NCBI RefSeq assembly: GCF_014638095.1
Contig: NZ_BMFH01000001.1
Location: 1,807,227-1,871,226, forward strand
Length of the DNA: 64,000 bases
Direction: 5' to 3'
Origin: Muriicola marianensis
Lineage (GTDB): Bacteria > Bacteroidota > Bacteroidia > Flavobacteriales > Flavobacteriaceae
Position 1 is the first letter of the stretch. Each line of letters begins with the position of its first letter. Of the stretch, positions 8,486-18,106 are shown one piece after another. The translations under genes and the position numbers were made by a program. The notes below the pieces were generated by a model. The model saw nothing but the letters and a program-made list of their open reading frames with translations, had not been told where the DNA came from and made no database searches.

Positions 8486-10117
8486 TTATTTGAGGATCGA
8501 CCTGTATTTAGATTCGTCTTTAAGCAATTGGGCACTGGCCTGGATCGCCTCGTCGTGGTTGAGGTAGTAGTCATACAGCCCTTCCCGATAGACGTATCTT
8601 TTGACGATCTCGTCCTCCAGGGGTTTAGTGATCTCCTTTCTAAAGGTGTCGAGGGCGGCCAGCTTGCTTTTTTCGATACTCAGCAAAAGGGCTTTGGTAT
8701 TTTCCTCCACCTCTCTCCCGAAGAGTTCATTGTTCTTTCCTGTGAGGGACTCTTTTAAGGCGAGTTCGGTCTTGGTTTGGAAGTCGAAGCTGCTCGCAGA
8801 TACATGTCTTTTAAAGGCTTCAAAATCGGCATCGGTAAGGGAAAAATCCCCCACAGCCTGGCCGGGGTGTCCATAATAGTAATCTGTCGCATAGTCAAAG
8901 AGGACATGGTTGTTGACCAGGGCATTGACCAGGTCGTTTGTGTTCAGTGAGGCGATGGGAACATCGGGCATGATGCCACCTCCATCCTTTACTTTGCGGC
9001 CATTTCGGGTAGTAAATTCGTTGAATTGGGTATTTCTTACCGCATTCCCTTCCTCGTCCCGGTTCCAGTAATCCAGGGACTGAATGCATCGGCCACTGGG
9101 AGTGTAGTATCTGGATATAGTTACTTTAAGTTGGGTGCCATAGGTAAGCTTCAGAGGTCTTTGCACCAGGCCCTTGCCAAAACTCCTGGCCCCCACGATC
9201 ACCGCGCGGTCCAGATCCTGCAGGCTGCCTGAGACGATCTCACTGGCTGAGGCGCTCTTGCCGTCAACGAGGACCACCAATGGTATCTCCTCATCCAGCG
9301 GTTTATTGCGGGTCTCATAGCTCTGGTTGAACTTTTTCACCTTGGACTTGGTTGTCACCACAAGAGTACCCTTTGGCACGAATAGGTTGGTGACATTGAT
9401 GGCCTCTGAGAGAAGACCCCCGGGATTTCCCCTGAGGTCCACGATGAGCTTTTTAGCTCCTTCTGCTTTGAGAGACTCAATAGCCTCCCTGGTTTGGGAG
9501 GAGGCCTTCTTGTTGAATCGGGACAGGACCACATAGCCTATTTCTTCATCGATCATGTGGAAGTAAGGCACTGCATCCACCTCTATGGCCTCCCTCTCAA
9601 TGGTGGCTTCGTAGGTCTTTCCCTGCCGTTTGTATGTGACGTTTACAGAGGTCTTGTTTGCACCCTTGAGGAGTTCGCTCGCATCGTCCTGGAAATCCTT
9701 TACGTCTATCCCCGCGATAGTGATCAGCTCATCTCCTGCCTTGAGCCCGGCCTTGTCTGCCGGATAGCCCTTGTAGGGTTCAACAATGACGAGTCGGTCT
9801 TCATAGGAACGCACCAGGGCCCCGATCCCGGAATATTCTCCCGTGTTGTTAATGCGGAAGGTCTCTACATCCTGCTCATTGAGGAATTTGGTGTAGGGAT
9901 CTAGATCGTCCAGCATGTTCTTGATGGCCGTATCCATCAATTCTGCGGGATTGGTCTCATCCACATAGTTCATATTGAGTTCCTTGAACAGGGTAGTAAA
10001 GATCTCTATCTGTTTGGCAATCTCGAAGAAATCGGTCTTGAAGCTACTCGCCCCAACCAGGATAAATAAAGCCAAGACCGGGATCAATACTCTTTTACGG
10101 ATCAACTTTCCCATCAT
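8486..10117 (-). CDS. S41 C-terminal processing protease with PDZ domain
   Basis: A 543-aa periplasmic protease of the CtpA/Prc family. An N-terminal hydrophobic segment (about 10-25) is a signal or membrane anchor. A PDZ domain covers about residues 90-175 (GIGALVRSYEDRL, DKAGLKAGDELITI). The S41 core has DLRGNPGG (about 228-235), the nucleophile region DGKSASASEI (about 286-294) and the general-base lysine in RSFGKGLVQ (about 315). The start overlaps the end of rnpA by 23 bases; ATG at 10117 or 10114 are both possible. It probably trims tail-tagged or envelope proteins. Confidence 0.9.
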   Translation of the reverse strand: MMGKLIRKRVLIPVLALFILVGASSFKTDFFEIAKQIEIFTTLFKELNMNYVDETNPAELMDTAIKNMLDDLDPYTKFLNEQDVETFRINNTGEYSGIGALVRSYEDRLVIVEPYKGYPADKAGLKAGDELITIAGIDVKDFQDDASELLKGANKTSVNVTYKRQGKTYEATIEREAIEVDAVPYFHMIDEEIGYVVLSRFNKKASSQTREAIESLKAEGAKKLIVDLRGNPGGLLSEAINVTNLFVPKGTLVVTTKSKVKKFNQSYETRNKPLDEEIPLVVLVDGKSASASEIVSGSLQDLDRAVIVGARSFGKGLVQRPLKLTYGTQLKVTISRYYTPSGRCIQSLDYWNRDEEGNAVRNTQFNEFTTRNGRKVKDGGGIMPDVPIASLNTNDLVNALVNNHVLFDYATDYYYGHPGQAVGDFSLTDADFEAFKRHVSASSFDFQTKTELALKESLTGKNNELFGREVEENTKALLLSIEKSKLAALDTFRKEITKPLEDEIVKRYVYREGLYDYYLNHDEAIQASAQLLKDESKYRSILK

Positions 10118-10481
10118 CAATTCTTTTTAAAAATTTGTCGAATACTTTGCACATGGCCGTTTCAACGTCTTGTAAAGAGGTCATTTCTTTCCCAAGGTAT
10201 AAAAACATAAAGGCATAGCTTCCCTCCGTTCTGTTAAAAATGAGATGCTTGTTAAGACGATAAGATTCCCTTAACAGCCGCTTCATACGATTCCTCTCCA
10301 CCGCTTTGCGGAAATTCTTTTTTGGGACAGTAAAACCGACCTGAAATTTAGATATCTTATTCTCGGTTCTGAGGTAGATCATTTTAAGCGGGAAAACAGT
10401 TACGGAAGTTCCCTTGTCAAAGACCTCCCGAATTTGTTTTTCGCGCTTTAATTTTTCTTCTTTGGGAAACGTAAACCTCAT
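10095..10481 (-). CDS. rnpA: Ribonuclease P protein component
   Basis: A 128-aa basic protein that binds the RNase P RNA and helps process tRNA 5' ends. The family motif region is FRKAVERNRMKRLLRESYR, containing the RNR signature. The start MRFTFPKEEKL at 10481 fits the family; an upstream in-frame start would add 18 hydrophobic residues. The 3' end overlaps the S41 protease gene by 23 bases in another frame. It is divergent from the GCS2-CBS gene at 10601. Confidence 0.93.
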   Translation of the reverse strand: MRFTFPKEEKLKREKQIREVFDKGTSVTVFPLKMIYLRTENKISKFQVGFTVPKKNFRKAVERNRMKRLLRESYRLNKHLIFNRTEGSYAFMFLYLGKEMTSLQDVETAMCKVFDKFLKRIDDGKVDP

Positions 10482-10600
10482 CAGGGGGTAAAAATAGTGA
10501 GAAATCGCGTGAGAGACGGGAATGATAATTGTCATATTTTCGCCAGCAGTAAGGCTGTAAATTGTGCCTTTGAAGCACGCACAGGAATAAAAAAACGGAT

Positions 10601-12451
10601 ATGGGAGAAAAAATAGTCAAAAGGATCAATACTCCGGAAGATAAGAAGACCTACATAGACCACCTGCTAAAAGACATTGAGACGCTCGAGCAAATGCTCA
10701 GTAAGGGACTGTTTGCGACTACACCTGTACACATAGGAGCCGAACAGGAATTCTGCCTGGTCGATGAATCCTGGGACCCTTCAGACCAGAGCGAAGCCAT
10801 CCTGAAAGATATAGCCGACGACCATTTCACCTCGGAACTCAACAAGTACAATCTTGAACTCAACCTGGATCCAATTAAACTCGGGGGTACGTGCTTCTCG
10901 GAGATGCACAAGCAGCTCAACAGCCTGATGGCCGTCGCAAAAGACGCAGCCGCAAAACACAAGTCGAAGGTGATCCTCACAGGGATCCTCCCTACCATCA
11001 CCCATAAATACCTGCAGTATAATTATATGACCCCGGTGGAGCGGTACAAGATTCTCAACGAGGCCATTCGGGCTATTCGCAAGGACGATATCGAACTCCA
11101 CATCAAAGGGGTAGACGAGGTGAACCTGCACCACGACACCATTCTCTACGAGGGTTGCAACACCAGTTTCCAGGCCCATTTACAGATAGACCCCGAACAA
11201 TTTGCCCAGACCTATAACTGGGCCCAGGCCATCGCCGGACCGCTGCTTTCTATCTGCGTGAACTCTCCCCTGCTGATGGGGAAAGAATTATGGGAAGAAA
11301 CCCGGATCGCCCTTTTCACTCAGAGTGTGGATACGAGGAGGAGCACCTTTATCCTGAACGAAAAGGAATCACGGGTGAGTTTTGGGCAGGACTGGGTCCA
11401 GGGAGGTGTAGCTGATTTTTACAAAGATGCCGTCATCAATTTCAGGAGCCTGGTGACCACCGAACTCAACTCGGACAGTCTCACTCAGTTCCACAAGGGG
11501 GAGATCCCCAAACTCAGGGCCCTTACCCTCCACAACGGAACGACATACAGGTGGAACCGACTTTGCTACGGGGTGACCGATGGAAAACCCCATGTCAGGA
11601 TAGAGAACCGCTACATGCCTTCAGGGCCCACCACGGATGATGAGATCGCCAACATGATGTTCTGGGTAGGCCTTATGCACGGCAGGCCCAGGTACCTGGA
11701 TGACATCCATAATAAAATGGATTTTAAAGATGCCAAGAGCAACTTTTTCAGCGCAGCCCGGTATGGAATGAGCGCCCAGTTCTACTGGGAAGGGAAACTG
11801 ATCAGCAGCAAGGACCTGTTGCTGGACCACTTCCTGCCGATGGCTTTCCGGGGGCTTTACAGCATGAATATAGAGCCGAGGGATGCTGAACACTACCTCT
11901 CGATCATAGAAAGGCGTATCAGGTCGCATACAGGATCAAGGTGGATGATCCAGTCTTTCCGAAAACTCAGGAAAGAGCACAAGACCCCTGAAGCTCTTAA
12001 AGTGCTCGTCGCCACCATGTATGACAGGCAGGAAAAGAGATACGCAGTAGACGCCTGGCAGCTGGCCAGGGGGGATGAATACAAGACTCCCAAAAAAGCA
12101 CTTACGGTAGGGGATCTCATGAATACCAGGATCATCACGGCCCAGGATAATGACAGTGCGGAACTGGTACTGAGGATGATGTTGTGGAAAAACATTCACC
12201 ACGCTCCTATCCTGGATGACGACCTCAACCTGGCAGGCCTCCTGAGCTGGGTGGATGTGGAACATTACCAGAATCACCCAGAAGAACAGCCGGGCAGTAT
12301 CCGGGAGATCATGAAAACAGAATTGATCACAGCCACGGAAGACATGCCTTTAGACAAGGCCAGGAAATTGATGAAAGACAACAAGATCCACTGTCTGCCT
12401 GTGGTAAGGGACAAGAAATTGGTGGGTATCATCACCAGTAACGACCTCTAA
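10601..12451 (+). CDS. GCS2-type glutamate-cysteine ligase-like protein with C-terminal CBS pair
   Basis: A 616-aa fusion. Residues about 35-480 form a carboxylate-amine ligase of the GCS2 (YbdK/plant-like glutamate-cysteine ligase) family, with the metal/ATP-binding start GAEQEFCLVD, then TGILPTITHKYLQ, ENRYMPSGPT and the end of the core at about 480. The final 130 residues contain two CBS motifs (VGDLMNTRIITAQ and IREIMKTELITAT, ending LPVVRDKKLVGIITSNDL), which usually bind adenine nucleotides. The actual amide-bond product is not known. The AspA/AstE-like gene starts 3 bases after its stop, so the two are almost certainly co-translated. Confidence 0.85.
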   Translation: MGEKIVKRINTPEDKKTYIDHLLKDIETLEQMLSKGLFATTPVHIGAEQEFCLVDESWDPSDQSEAILKDIADDHFTSELNKYNLELNLDPIKLGGTCFSEMHKQLNSLMAVAKDAAAKHKSKVILTGILPTITHKYLQYNYMTPVERYKILNEAIRAIRKDDIELHIKGVDEVNLHHDTILYEGCNTSFQAHLQIDPEQFAQTYNWAQAIAGPLLSICVNSPLLMGKELWEETRIALFTQSVDTRRSTFILNEKESRVSFGQDWVQGGVADFYKDAVINFRSLVTTELNSDSLTQFHKGEIPKLRALTLHNGTTYRWNRLCYGVTDGKPHVRIENRYMPSGPTTDDEIANMMFWVGLMHGRPRYLDDIHNKMDFKDAKSNFFSAARYGMSAQFYWEGKLISSKDLLLDHFLPMAFRGLYSMNIEPRDAEHYLSIIERRIRSHTGSRWMIQSFRKLRKEHKTPEALKVLVATMYDRQEKRYAVDAWQLARGDEYKTPKKALTVGDLMNTRIITAQDNDSAELVLRMMLWKNIHHAPILDDDLNLAGLLSWVDVEHYQNHPEEQPGSIREIMKTELITATEDMPLDKARKLMKDNKIHCLPVVRDKKLVGIITSNDL

Positions 12452-12454
12452 TCC

Positions 12455-13648
12455 ATGGCACAAGCCCTGAGCGCCAAAGACACACACCTGAAACGGATCC
12501 TCGGCCACATCAAAGGGCGGGAACCGGGACCTGTCCTGGTCTTTTTCGGGGGCATACACGGGAATGAACCTTCCGGGGTACAGGCCCTGCAGGAAGTGTT
12601 CGGAGAGCTCCAAAGGAATCCATTGCCTGTAAAAGGACATATCTACGGAATTGCCGGAAACATCCCTGCCCTGCTTCAAAACAAAAGGTACCTGGAAAAG
12701 GATCTCAACCGGACCTGGTTCCGGGAAGACATCACTGCCCTGGAAAAAGGAGAAAGGACCGGCATGACCTCAGAAGACAAAGAGATGCTGGAGATCCTCG
12801 GGGTGATCCGGGACCTGTTGAAGGCCCATGAAGCGCCTTTTTACTTTATCGACTTTCACACCACCTCGAGCAAGACCCTTCCGTTTATCACGATCAATGA
12901 CGCCATGATCAACCGGAAATTCGCGCGAAAGTTCCCGGTGCCTATTATCCTTGGGATAGAGGAATACCTGGAAGGCCCTGTCCTGAACTATATCAACGAG
13001 TTTGGATACGTGTCCCTCGGTTTTGAATCGGGGCAGCACGCCAGTGAGGAGGCCCGGGTAAACAGCGTCGCTTTCTTATGGCTGAGCCTGGTCTTTTCAG
13101 GGGCCCTGGAGGAGGAGCACGTCAAACAGTTCCGCACCTATTATTCGGAATTGAAACAATCAGCAGCCAACAACCGCAATTTTTACGAGATCACCGAGCG
13201 TTATGCCATTGAATCCGGTGACACCTATGAGATGGTTCCGGGATTTTACAGTTTTGAATCGGTCAAAAAAGGAACCCTCCTGGCCAACCACAACGAGCAA
13301 ACGGTGGTGGCAGAGAAAGGAGGTATACTGTTTATGCCTCTCTACCAGAAACAGGGGGCCGAAGGGTATTTTATGATCAGGCGTATCCCAAAATGGGTCC
13401 TCGCCCTATCAGCTACCCTAAGAAAAGTCAGGGCAGACCACCTCCTAGCAGCTTTACCGGGAGTGAGTTGGAAAAACAGAGAAAAAGCCCAGCTGGTGGT
13501 CAACCTGAAGGTAGCCCGTTTTTACAGCAAGGCGATCTTCCATTTGCTCGGGTACAGGAACCGCACCCTCGACCGGGATCACCTTCTGATCAAGAACCGG
13601 GAAAAGGTGGCCAGGAACGAGCTGTACGAAGACGCTCCCTGGTATTAA
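12455..13648 (+). CDS. Succinylglutamate desuccinylase/aspartoacylase family protein
   Basis: A 397-aa zinc-dependent carboxypeptidase-like hydrolase. Zinc ligands are visible in GGIHGNEPSG (His and Glu, about residues 30-39) and FIDFHTTSS (His about 131). The DLNR motif is present in EKDLNRTWF. The family cleaves N-acyl amino acids. Coupled to the GCS2-CBS gene upstream, it may remove a group that the ligase adds, or act on the same small molecule; that is inference. It is longer than classic AspA, with a C-terminal extension (about 300-397). It converges on the M1 peptidase gene with only 6 bases between the stops. Confidence 0.84.
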   Translation: MAQALSAKDTHLKRILGHIKGREPGPVLVFFGGIHGNEPSGVQALQEVFGELQRNPLPVKGHIYGIAGNIPALLQNKRYLEKDLNRTWFREDITALEKGERTGMTSEDKEMLEILGVIRDLLKAHEAPFYFIDFHTTSSKTLPFITINDAMINRKFARKFPVPIILGIEEYLEGPVLNYINEFGYVSLGFESGQHASEEARVNSVAFLWLSLVFSGALEEEHVKQFRTYYSELKQSAANNRNFYEITERYAIESGDTYEMVPGFYSFESVKKGTLLANHNEQTVVAEKGGILFMPLYQKQGAEGYFMIRRIPKWVLALSATLRKVRADHLLAALPGVSWKNREKAQLVVNLKVARFYSKAIFHLLGYRNRTLDRDHLLIKNREKVARNELYEDAPWY

Positions 13649-13654
13649 TTTCCC

Positions 13655-15526
13655 TTACTGCGCACCTGCCAGCCAGATATTGTTGTTGATGTCGATATCA
13701 GCCATCAGCTGGGAGGGGTCTATGACCACCGCTTTTACTTCTCCCAGGGATTTTGAGATTTCAAAGGAATACTCCGGACTTGCCCAGGTCCAGTCTGGAA
13801 GCACCGTGCGTGTAACCTGCCCGTAAGGATTCTCCTTCTCCCCCCTCATCATTTGTAAAGGAATGTAGAACGTCTCCTGGGTTCCGTCATTGTACACCAC
13901 AAGAATATCGAGTGGCATCGGCATCAGGCCTTTACGCTCCAGGGAAATTTGGGCGCTGCCCGATGCTTCACTGACCGAGTTGATGGCGTAGTCGATGGTG
14001 TTGGTCGTCTGTGTCCAGTCGGTCAGATACCAGTCGAGCTCCATCCCCGAAACCTTTTCGGCTGTGCGTTTGATATCGTTGGGCGTGGGATGTTTGAATT
14101 TAAAATCGGCGTAGTACTTCTTTAGGGTAGCCATCAGTTTGTCTTGCCCGATGATATAGCCCAGCTGAGAGAGAAAAACAGCCCCTTTGCTGTAGGCAGA
14201 GCGGCCATAAGCGGCATTGACCTCGTATCGGTCTGCGTGAGTCGACTGTGGCTGTTCCTTCCCCGAGAGAACAAGGCTGTAGTATCCGTTATAGGAATCC
14301 TCAAAAGGATTGGCCTTGTTCTGGTTCATGATGGAATTCATACAAAGGTCTGAGATAAAGGAGGTGAAGCCTTCGTCCATCCACTCGTGTTTGGCCTCAT
14401 TGGTGGCCAGGATATGCTGAAACCAGGAATGCGCCATTTCGTGGACCATGACACCGACCAGGCTGCCAAAACTGCGTTCTCCCGTGATCAGTGTGCTCAT
14501 GGCGTATTCCATACCCCCATCGCCCCCCTGTACCACAGAGTACTGCTCATAGGGGTAGGGCCCGATGTTTTCATTGAAAAACCGCATGGCTTCGGCCGTC
14601 TTGGGCTGCAGGTTCTTCCAGTTCTCCAGGATCTCAGGCTTATTCTTGTAGAAGAAGTGCAGATCAGGCCCGTCTTCCATGACCAGGGTATCGTGGATAT
14701 AATCCGGATCGGCGGCCCACATAAAATCGTGTACCATGGGCGCCTTAAAATGCCAGGTCAGGGTTTTTCCCTTGGGCCGTTTCACCTTGGTGCCCGGAGC
14801 TTCGTATCCATGGCCTATCTCCTGCGGATTCTGCAGGTAACCCGTACCTCCCACAGTATAATTTTTATCCAGGGTGATGGACACATCGAAATCACCCCAA
14901 ACCCCGTGAAATTCCCGGGCGATATAGGGATCTGCATGCCATCCTTCGAAATCGTATTCGGCCAGCTTTGGGTACCACTGACTCATAGACAAGGCTACTC
15001 CCTCCTTGTTGTTCCGGCCTGAACGCCTGATCTGTACTGGCACCTGCCCCTCGAATTCCATGTCGAAGGTAGAGGAGGTGTTCGGGAGGATGGGGTGGTC
15101 GAGTTCAACGACCAGTACGGTCCCTTCCAAAGCGTAAGTAACTTCTTTTCCATCCTGGGTCAGGGCAGTGGCTCTCAGATACCCGATCTCATCAGGGCTG
15201 AGGGCTGCGATCCTGCTGTTGCCATTCTCGTCTACCATCCTCCTGTCCGGGTCTGTGATGCTCTGTAAGCGCATATCCATTTCGCTTCCTGGCTGGAAGG
15301 CGTTGAAGTACATATGGTAGTACACCCTGTTGAGTAGGTCCGGAGAGTTGTTGGTATAAACGAGTTTTTGCTTCCCTGTGTACCGGTAGGTTTCCACATC
15401 CATGTTTACATCCATGGTGTAGTCCACCGCCTGTTGCCAGTAGGTGTGATTCCCCTGGGCATAGCCGTTGAGAAAAACCAGGCAAGAAAATGATACAACA
15501 AAAAGAGCATTGAGTTTCTTCTTCAT
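13655..15526 (-). CDS. M1-family metallopeptidase (aminopeptidase)
   Basis: A 623-aa secreted protein with N-terminal signal peptide MKKKLNALFVVSFSCLVF. It carries the M1 zinc motif HEMAH (H362, H366) with the third ligand E385 in EWMDEGF, and the substrate-binding GGMEYAM motif just before. The N-terminal beta domain occupies about 30-250. It probably degrades peptides in the periplasm. The start ATG at 15526 sits just past the stop of the upstream S8 gene; a TTG two codons earlier is less likely. It is the last gene of a four-gene operon. Confidence 0.9.
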   Translation of the reverse strand: MKKKLNALFVVSFSCLVFLNGYAQGNHTYWQQAVDYTMDVNMDVETYRYTGKQKLVYTNNSPDLLNRVYYHMYFNAFQPGSEMDMRLQSITDPDRRMVDENGNSRIAALSPDEIGYLRATALTQDGKEVTYALEGTVLVVELDHPILPNTSSTFDMEFEGQVPVQIRRSGRNNKEGVALSMSQWYPKLAEYDFEGWHADPYIAREFHGVWGDFDVSITLDKNYTVGGTGYLQNPQEIGHGYEAPGTKVKRPKGKTLTWHFKAPMVHDFMWAADPDYIHDTLVMEDGPDLHFFYKNKPEILENWKNLQPKTAEAMRFFNENIGPYPYEQYSVVQGGDGGMEYAMSTLITGERSFGSLVGVMVHEMAHSWFQHILATNEAKHEWMDEGFTSFISDLCMNSIMNQNKANPFEDSYNGYYSLVLSGKEQPQSTHADRYEVNAAYGRSAYSKGAVFLSQLGYIIGQDKLMATLKKYYADFKFKHPTPNDIKRTAEKVSGMELDWYLTDWTQTTNTIDYAINSVSEASGSAQISLERKGLMPMPLDILVVYNDGTQETFYIPLQMMRGEKENPYGQVTRTVLPDWTWASPEYSFEISKSLGEVKAVVIDPSQLMADIDINNNIWLAGAQ

Positions 15527-15528
15527 AA

Positions 15529-17205
15529 TCAAGGTAGTTTCGTTTTAGAATCTGATACTTTTTGTGCCAGGATCAGGGCGTTGTACGCATTGACCATCTT
15601 CCCGGTGCGGGAAAGCTGGGCAAAGGGTTTTGCTTTTTCGGGATCCCCACCGACAACCACGGTCTGCTTTGTGCTCAAACCTGAATCCATTAGAATGCGT
15701 TTTACCTCAGGAGCGGTGAGGTTAGGGAAATAGGAACGGATAAGGGCAGCGATCCCGCTGACGGCCGGTGCCGCCATGGAAGTCCCTCCCTGGAATTCGT
15801 ATTCACCCCCCGGCATAGTGGAATAGATCCCGCCTCCAGGGGCAAAAATATCGACATTCTTCGCCCCGTAATTTGAGAAGGAAGCCACCATTTCCGAGCC
15901 GTAGGTGTCGTTCAAAGCCCCCACTGTAATGACGTTGTCTGCGTATTCCACATCCCCCAATTTATGATCATTGGGATAACCCCGGTTATTTTTATTATCC
16001 ATATCCAGCGCATCGTTTCCGGCCGCATGCACGATAAGCACATCGTTATCTGCTGCGTATTTTATGGCCTCGTAGACCCATTCTGCATTGGGGGAGAACG
16101 ATTTTCCAAAGCTGGCGTTGATGATCTTGGCTCCGTTATCTACCGCGTATCGTATCCCCAGGGCGATATCCTTATCGTATTCATCCCCATTAGGTATAGC
16201 CCTGACACTCATGATCTCCACGTTGTTAGCCACTCCGTTTACTCCCAGGCCGTTGTTGCGCTCGGCTGCGATGATCCCTGCCACGTGGGTGCCGTGACTC
16301 TCATCCTCTACCCGGTTCATGGGGTTCCCGTTACCGTAATTCCGGTCGTTGAAATTATATGGATCATCTCCCACGATCTCTCTCCCGTTGAAATCCACAT
16401 TGAAGTGGTAATCGATCCGTTCATTGAAATAATCGATCCCTTCTGTAGCCCGTTCGATATCCTCTTTGATCAGGCCGATCACCTCAGGAATACTGTCCCC
16501 GTAGTTGAACATCTGCTGGATGACGCTGATACTGCGCTGCATGCCCGGATCTGTGGTCTCCATAGCCGCGACCTCTTCTTTGGTATAGTCGCCTTTGCCG
16601 AGCTCCTGGGAGACGGCATCGTGCGATTGCTGGACGATCCCGAGGATCTGTTCGGTCTGCTGTTTGTTCGACAGGAGCATTTGCCGGGTCTCTTTGGCCT
16701 GTTTAAGTTCTTCATCCAGTTTTTTTCTGGCCTCGGCCCTCAGAGCCTCATCGCCCAGATTCAGCCTCAGGATACGGGTGTATTCCAACTGTTCGTTATA
16801 GGCATCCCCCAGGAAGTTATACCCGTGCACGTCATCCACATAACCATTGCCGTCATCATCAATCCCGTTCCCGGGCTTTTCATCCTTGTTGGTCCAGATC
16901 ACCTCATCCAGATCCTCGTGGTTGAGGTCTATCCCGGAATCGAGGACGGCCACGATCACCTTATCACCTTTTTTCTTCCCGATAAGCTCTTCATAGGCCC
17001 TGTCGATACTCATGCCGGGGATGGTATCTGTGAGCAGGTCTGCATGTCCCCAGGTCTTCCGTTCGTCTTCTGTGAGTTCAGCAATTTTCAGCGGAACGGT
17101 ATCGATGTTCTCGATGGGGGTAGACACGATGTTGATGCTCCCGCATCCCATCATGGCAAATCCTGCACTCCAGAGCAGGGTCTTCAGTTTCAGATTTCTG
17201 ATCAT
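15529..17205 (-). CDS. S8 subtilisin-like serine protease, lipoprotein
   Basis: A 558-aa lipoprotein (signal with lipobox MMGC, C21). The catalytic triad is complete: D89 in VLDSGID, H304 in HGTHVAGI and S476 in GGTSMAAPA. The gap between Asp and His is about 215 residues because of an insert (about 140-270), rich in K, E and Q, that looks helical or coiled coil. Short ER(N)NGLGVNG and NASFGKSF segments fit the S8 core. It sits 10 bases after the SMP-30-like gene and directly before the M1 peptidase, so both peptidases are probably made together for periplasmic or surface proteolysis. Confidence 0.9.
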   Translation of the reverse strand: MIRNLKLKTLLWSAGFAMMGCGSINIVSTPIENIDTVPLKIAELTEDERKTWGHADLLTDTIPGMSIDRAYEELIGKKKGDKVIVAVLDSGIDLNHEDLDEVIWTNKDEKPGNGIDDDGNGYVDDVHGYNFLGDAYNEQLEYTRILRLNLGDEALRAEARKKLDEELKQAKETRQMLLSNKQQTEQILGIVQQSHDAVSQELGKGDYTKEEVAAMETTDPGMQRSISVIQQMFNYGDSIPEVIGLIKEDIERATEGIDYFNERIDYHFNVDFNGREIVGDDPYNFNDRNYGNGNPMNRVEDESHGTHVAGIIAAERNNGLGVNGVANNVEIMSVRAIPNGDEYDKDIALGIRYAVDNGAKIINASFGKSFSPNAEWVYEAIKYAADNDVLIVHAAGNDALDMDNKNNRGYPNDHKLGDVEYADNVITVGALNDTYGSEMVASFSNYGAKNVDIFAPGGGIYSTMPGGEYEFQGGTSMAAPAVSGIAALIRSYFPNLTAPEVKRILMDSGLSTKQTVVVGGDPEKAKPFAQLSRTGKMVNAYNALILAQKVSDSKTKLP

Positions 17206-17215
17206 TCTCTATCTA

Positions 17216-18106
17216 TTAATGAATTTTACTGTAATAACTTCCTTTATGGGGCAGGCGGATCTTCTCCACACACCCCCTGTCGGCCAGGGTAACATAAACT
17301 GTCTTCCCGTCCCTGCCTCCGAAGGCAAGATTGGAAGGCTTTTTTCCTTTTAGCCGGATCTCCCTCTTAACCTTCCCCTTGGGAGAGACCAGGACCACGG
17401 TACCTTTTCCGTAACGCGTGATCAGCAGGTTGCCCTTCGCATCGCAACGCATCCCGTCCAATCCGTGATCTTCAAACGAAATAAGCAGTTTTTTGTTATT
17501 CACACGGCCATCGTGCTGGATATCGTACTTCCATACCTTCCGTTGTTCTGATTCGTTCACGTAGAGGGATTTGCCATCCGGGCTCACCTCTATGCCATTA
17601 GTTGTACCCATATCGGATTCCAGCAGGACGAGCTCACCGGCCCGGGGCACCATCCAGAGATTGCCCGTACCCTCTGCCCAGTTCGGGTCGCTCAGGTAGA
17701 TCACTCCAGTATCTGAGATCGCCAGATCATTGGGCTGGTTCATCTCAGGGCCTTCTGCGTATACTTCCGGGGTATTCGATCCGGGGCTGACGCGATAGAC
17801 CTTATGCCCGGCATAATCGGCTATGTACATATTCCCATCTCTATCAAAGCGTATGCCATTGCCTATGCTGCCTTCGGGCAGTTTTAAAAAGACCTCTGCA
17901 TTACCATCCTCATCCACCCGGCCTACAGTCCCTTCTTCCTGATAATTCACAGCATAGAGCACGCCTTCCTTGTCCACGGCCGGACCTTCGATCCCCGCCG
18001 TAAAACCGAATTCCGGCGTCAGGTCCTCGCTCTGGAAGGCCCATAACGGGTTGCAGAGTACCGGGATCAGCAGGAGGTACAGTACCGGGTTAAGAGAAAA
18101 TTTCAT
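17216..18106 (-). CDS. SMP-30/gluconolactonase-like beta-propeller protein, exported
   Basis: A 296-aa protein with a signal peptide (about residues 1-24, ending NPLWAF). Repeated blades such as GIRFDRDGNMYIADYAGHKVYRV, LAISDTGVIYLSDPNWA and GIEVSPDGKSLYVNESEQRKVW indicate a six-bladed propeller of the SMP-30/gluconolactonase/LRE family, which often hydrolyses lactones using a bound divalent cation. The substrate is unknown. Its start overlaps the end of the upstream MBL hydrolase by 17 bases and the S8 gene follows after 10 bases. Confidence 0.84.
   Translation of the reverse strand: MKFSLNPVLYLLLIPVLCNPLWAFQSEDLTPEFGFTAGIEGPAVDKEGVLYAVNYQEEGTVGRVDEDGNAEVFLKLPEGSIGNGIRFDRDGNMYIADYAGHKVYRVSPGSNTPEVYAEGPEMNQPNDLAISDTGVIYLSDPNWAEGTGNLWMVPRAGELVLLESDMGTTNGIEVSPDGKSLYVNESEQRKVWKYDIQHDGRVNNKKLLISFEDHGLDGMRCDAKGNLLITRYGKGTVVLVSPKGKVKREIRLKGKKPSNLAFGGRDGKTVYVTLADRGCVEKIRLPHKGSYYSKIH

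Noticed and set aside
14387-15022. A 211-aa plus-strand ORF opposite the M1 peptidase
   Set aside because: It is antisense to the HEMAH-containing gene; no independent evidence.
15964-17292. A 442-aa plus-strand ORF opposite the S8 protease gene
   Set aside because: It is an antisense shadow: the opposite strand encodes a full S8 triad with signal peptide, and the ORF has a low-complexity, I/V/H/D-rich composition with no recognisable domain.
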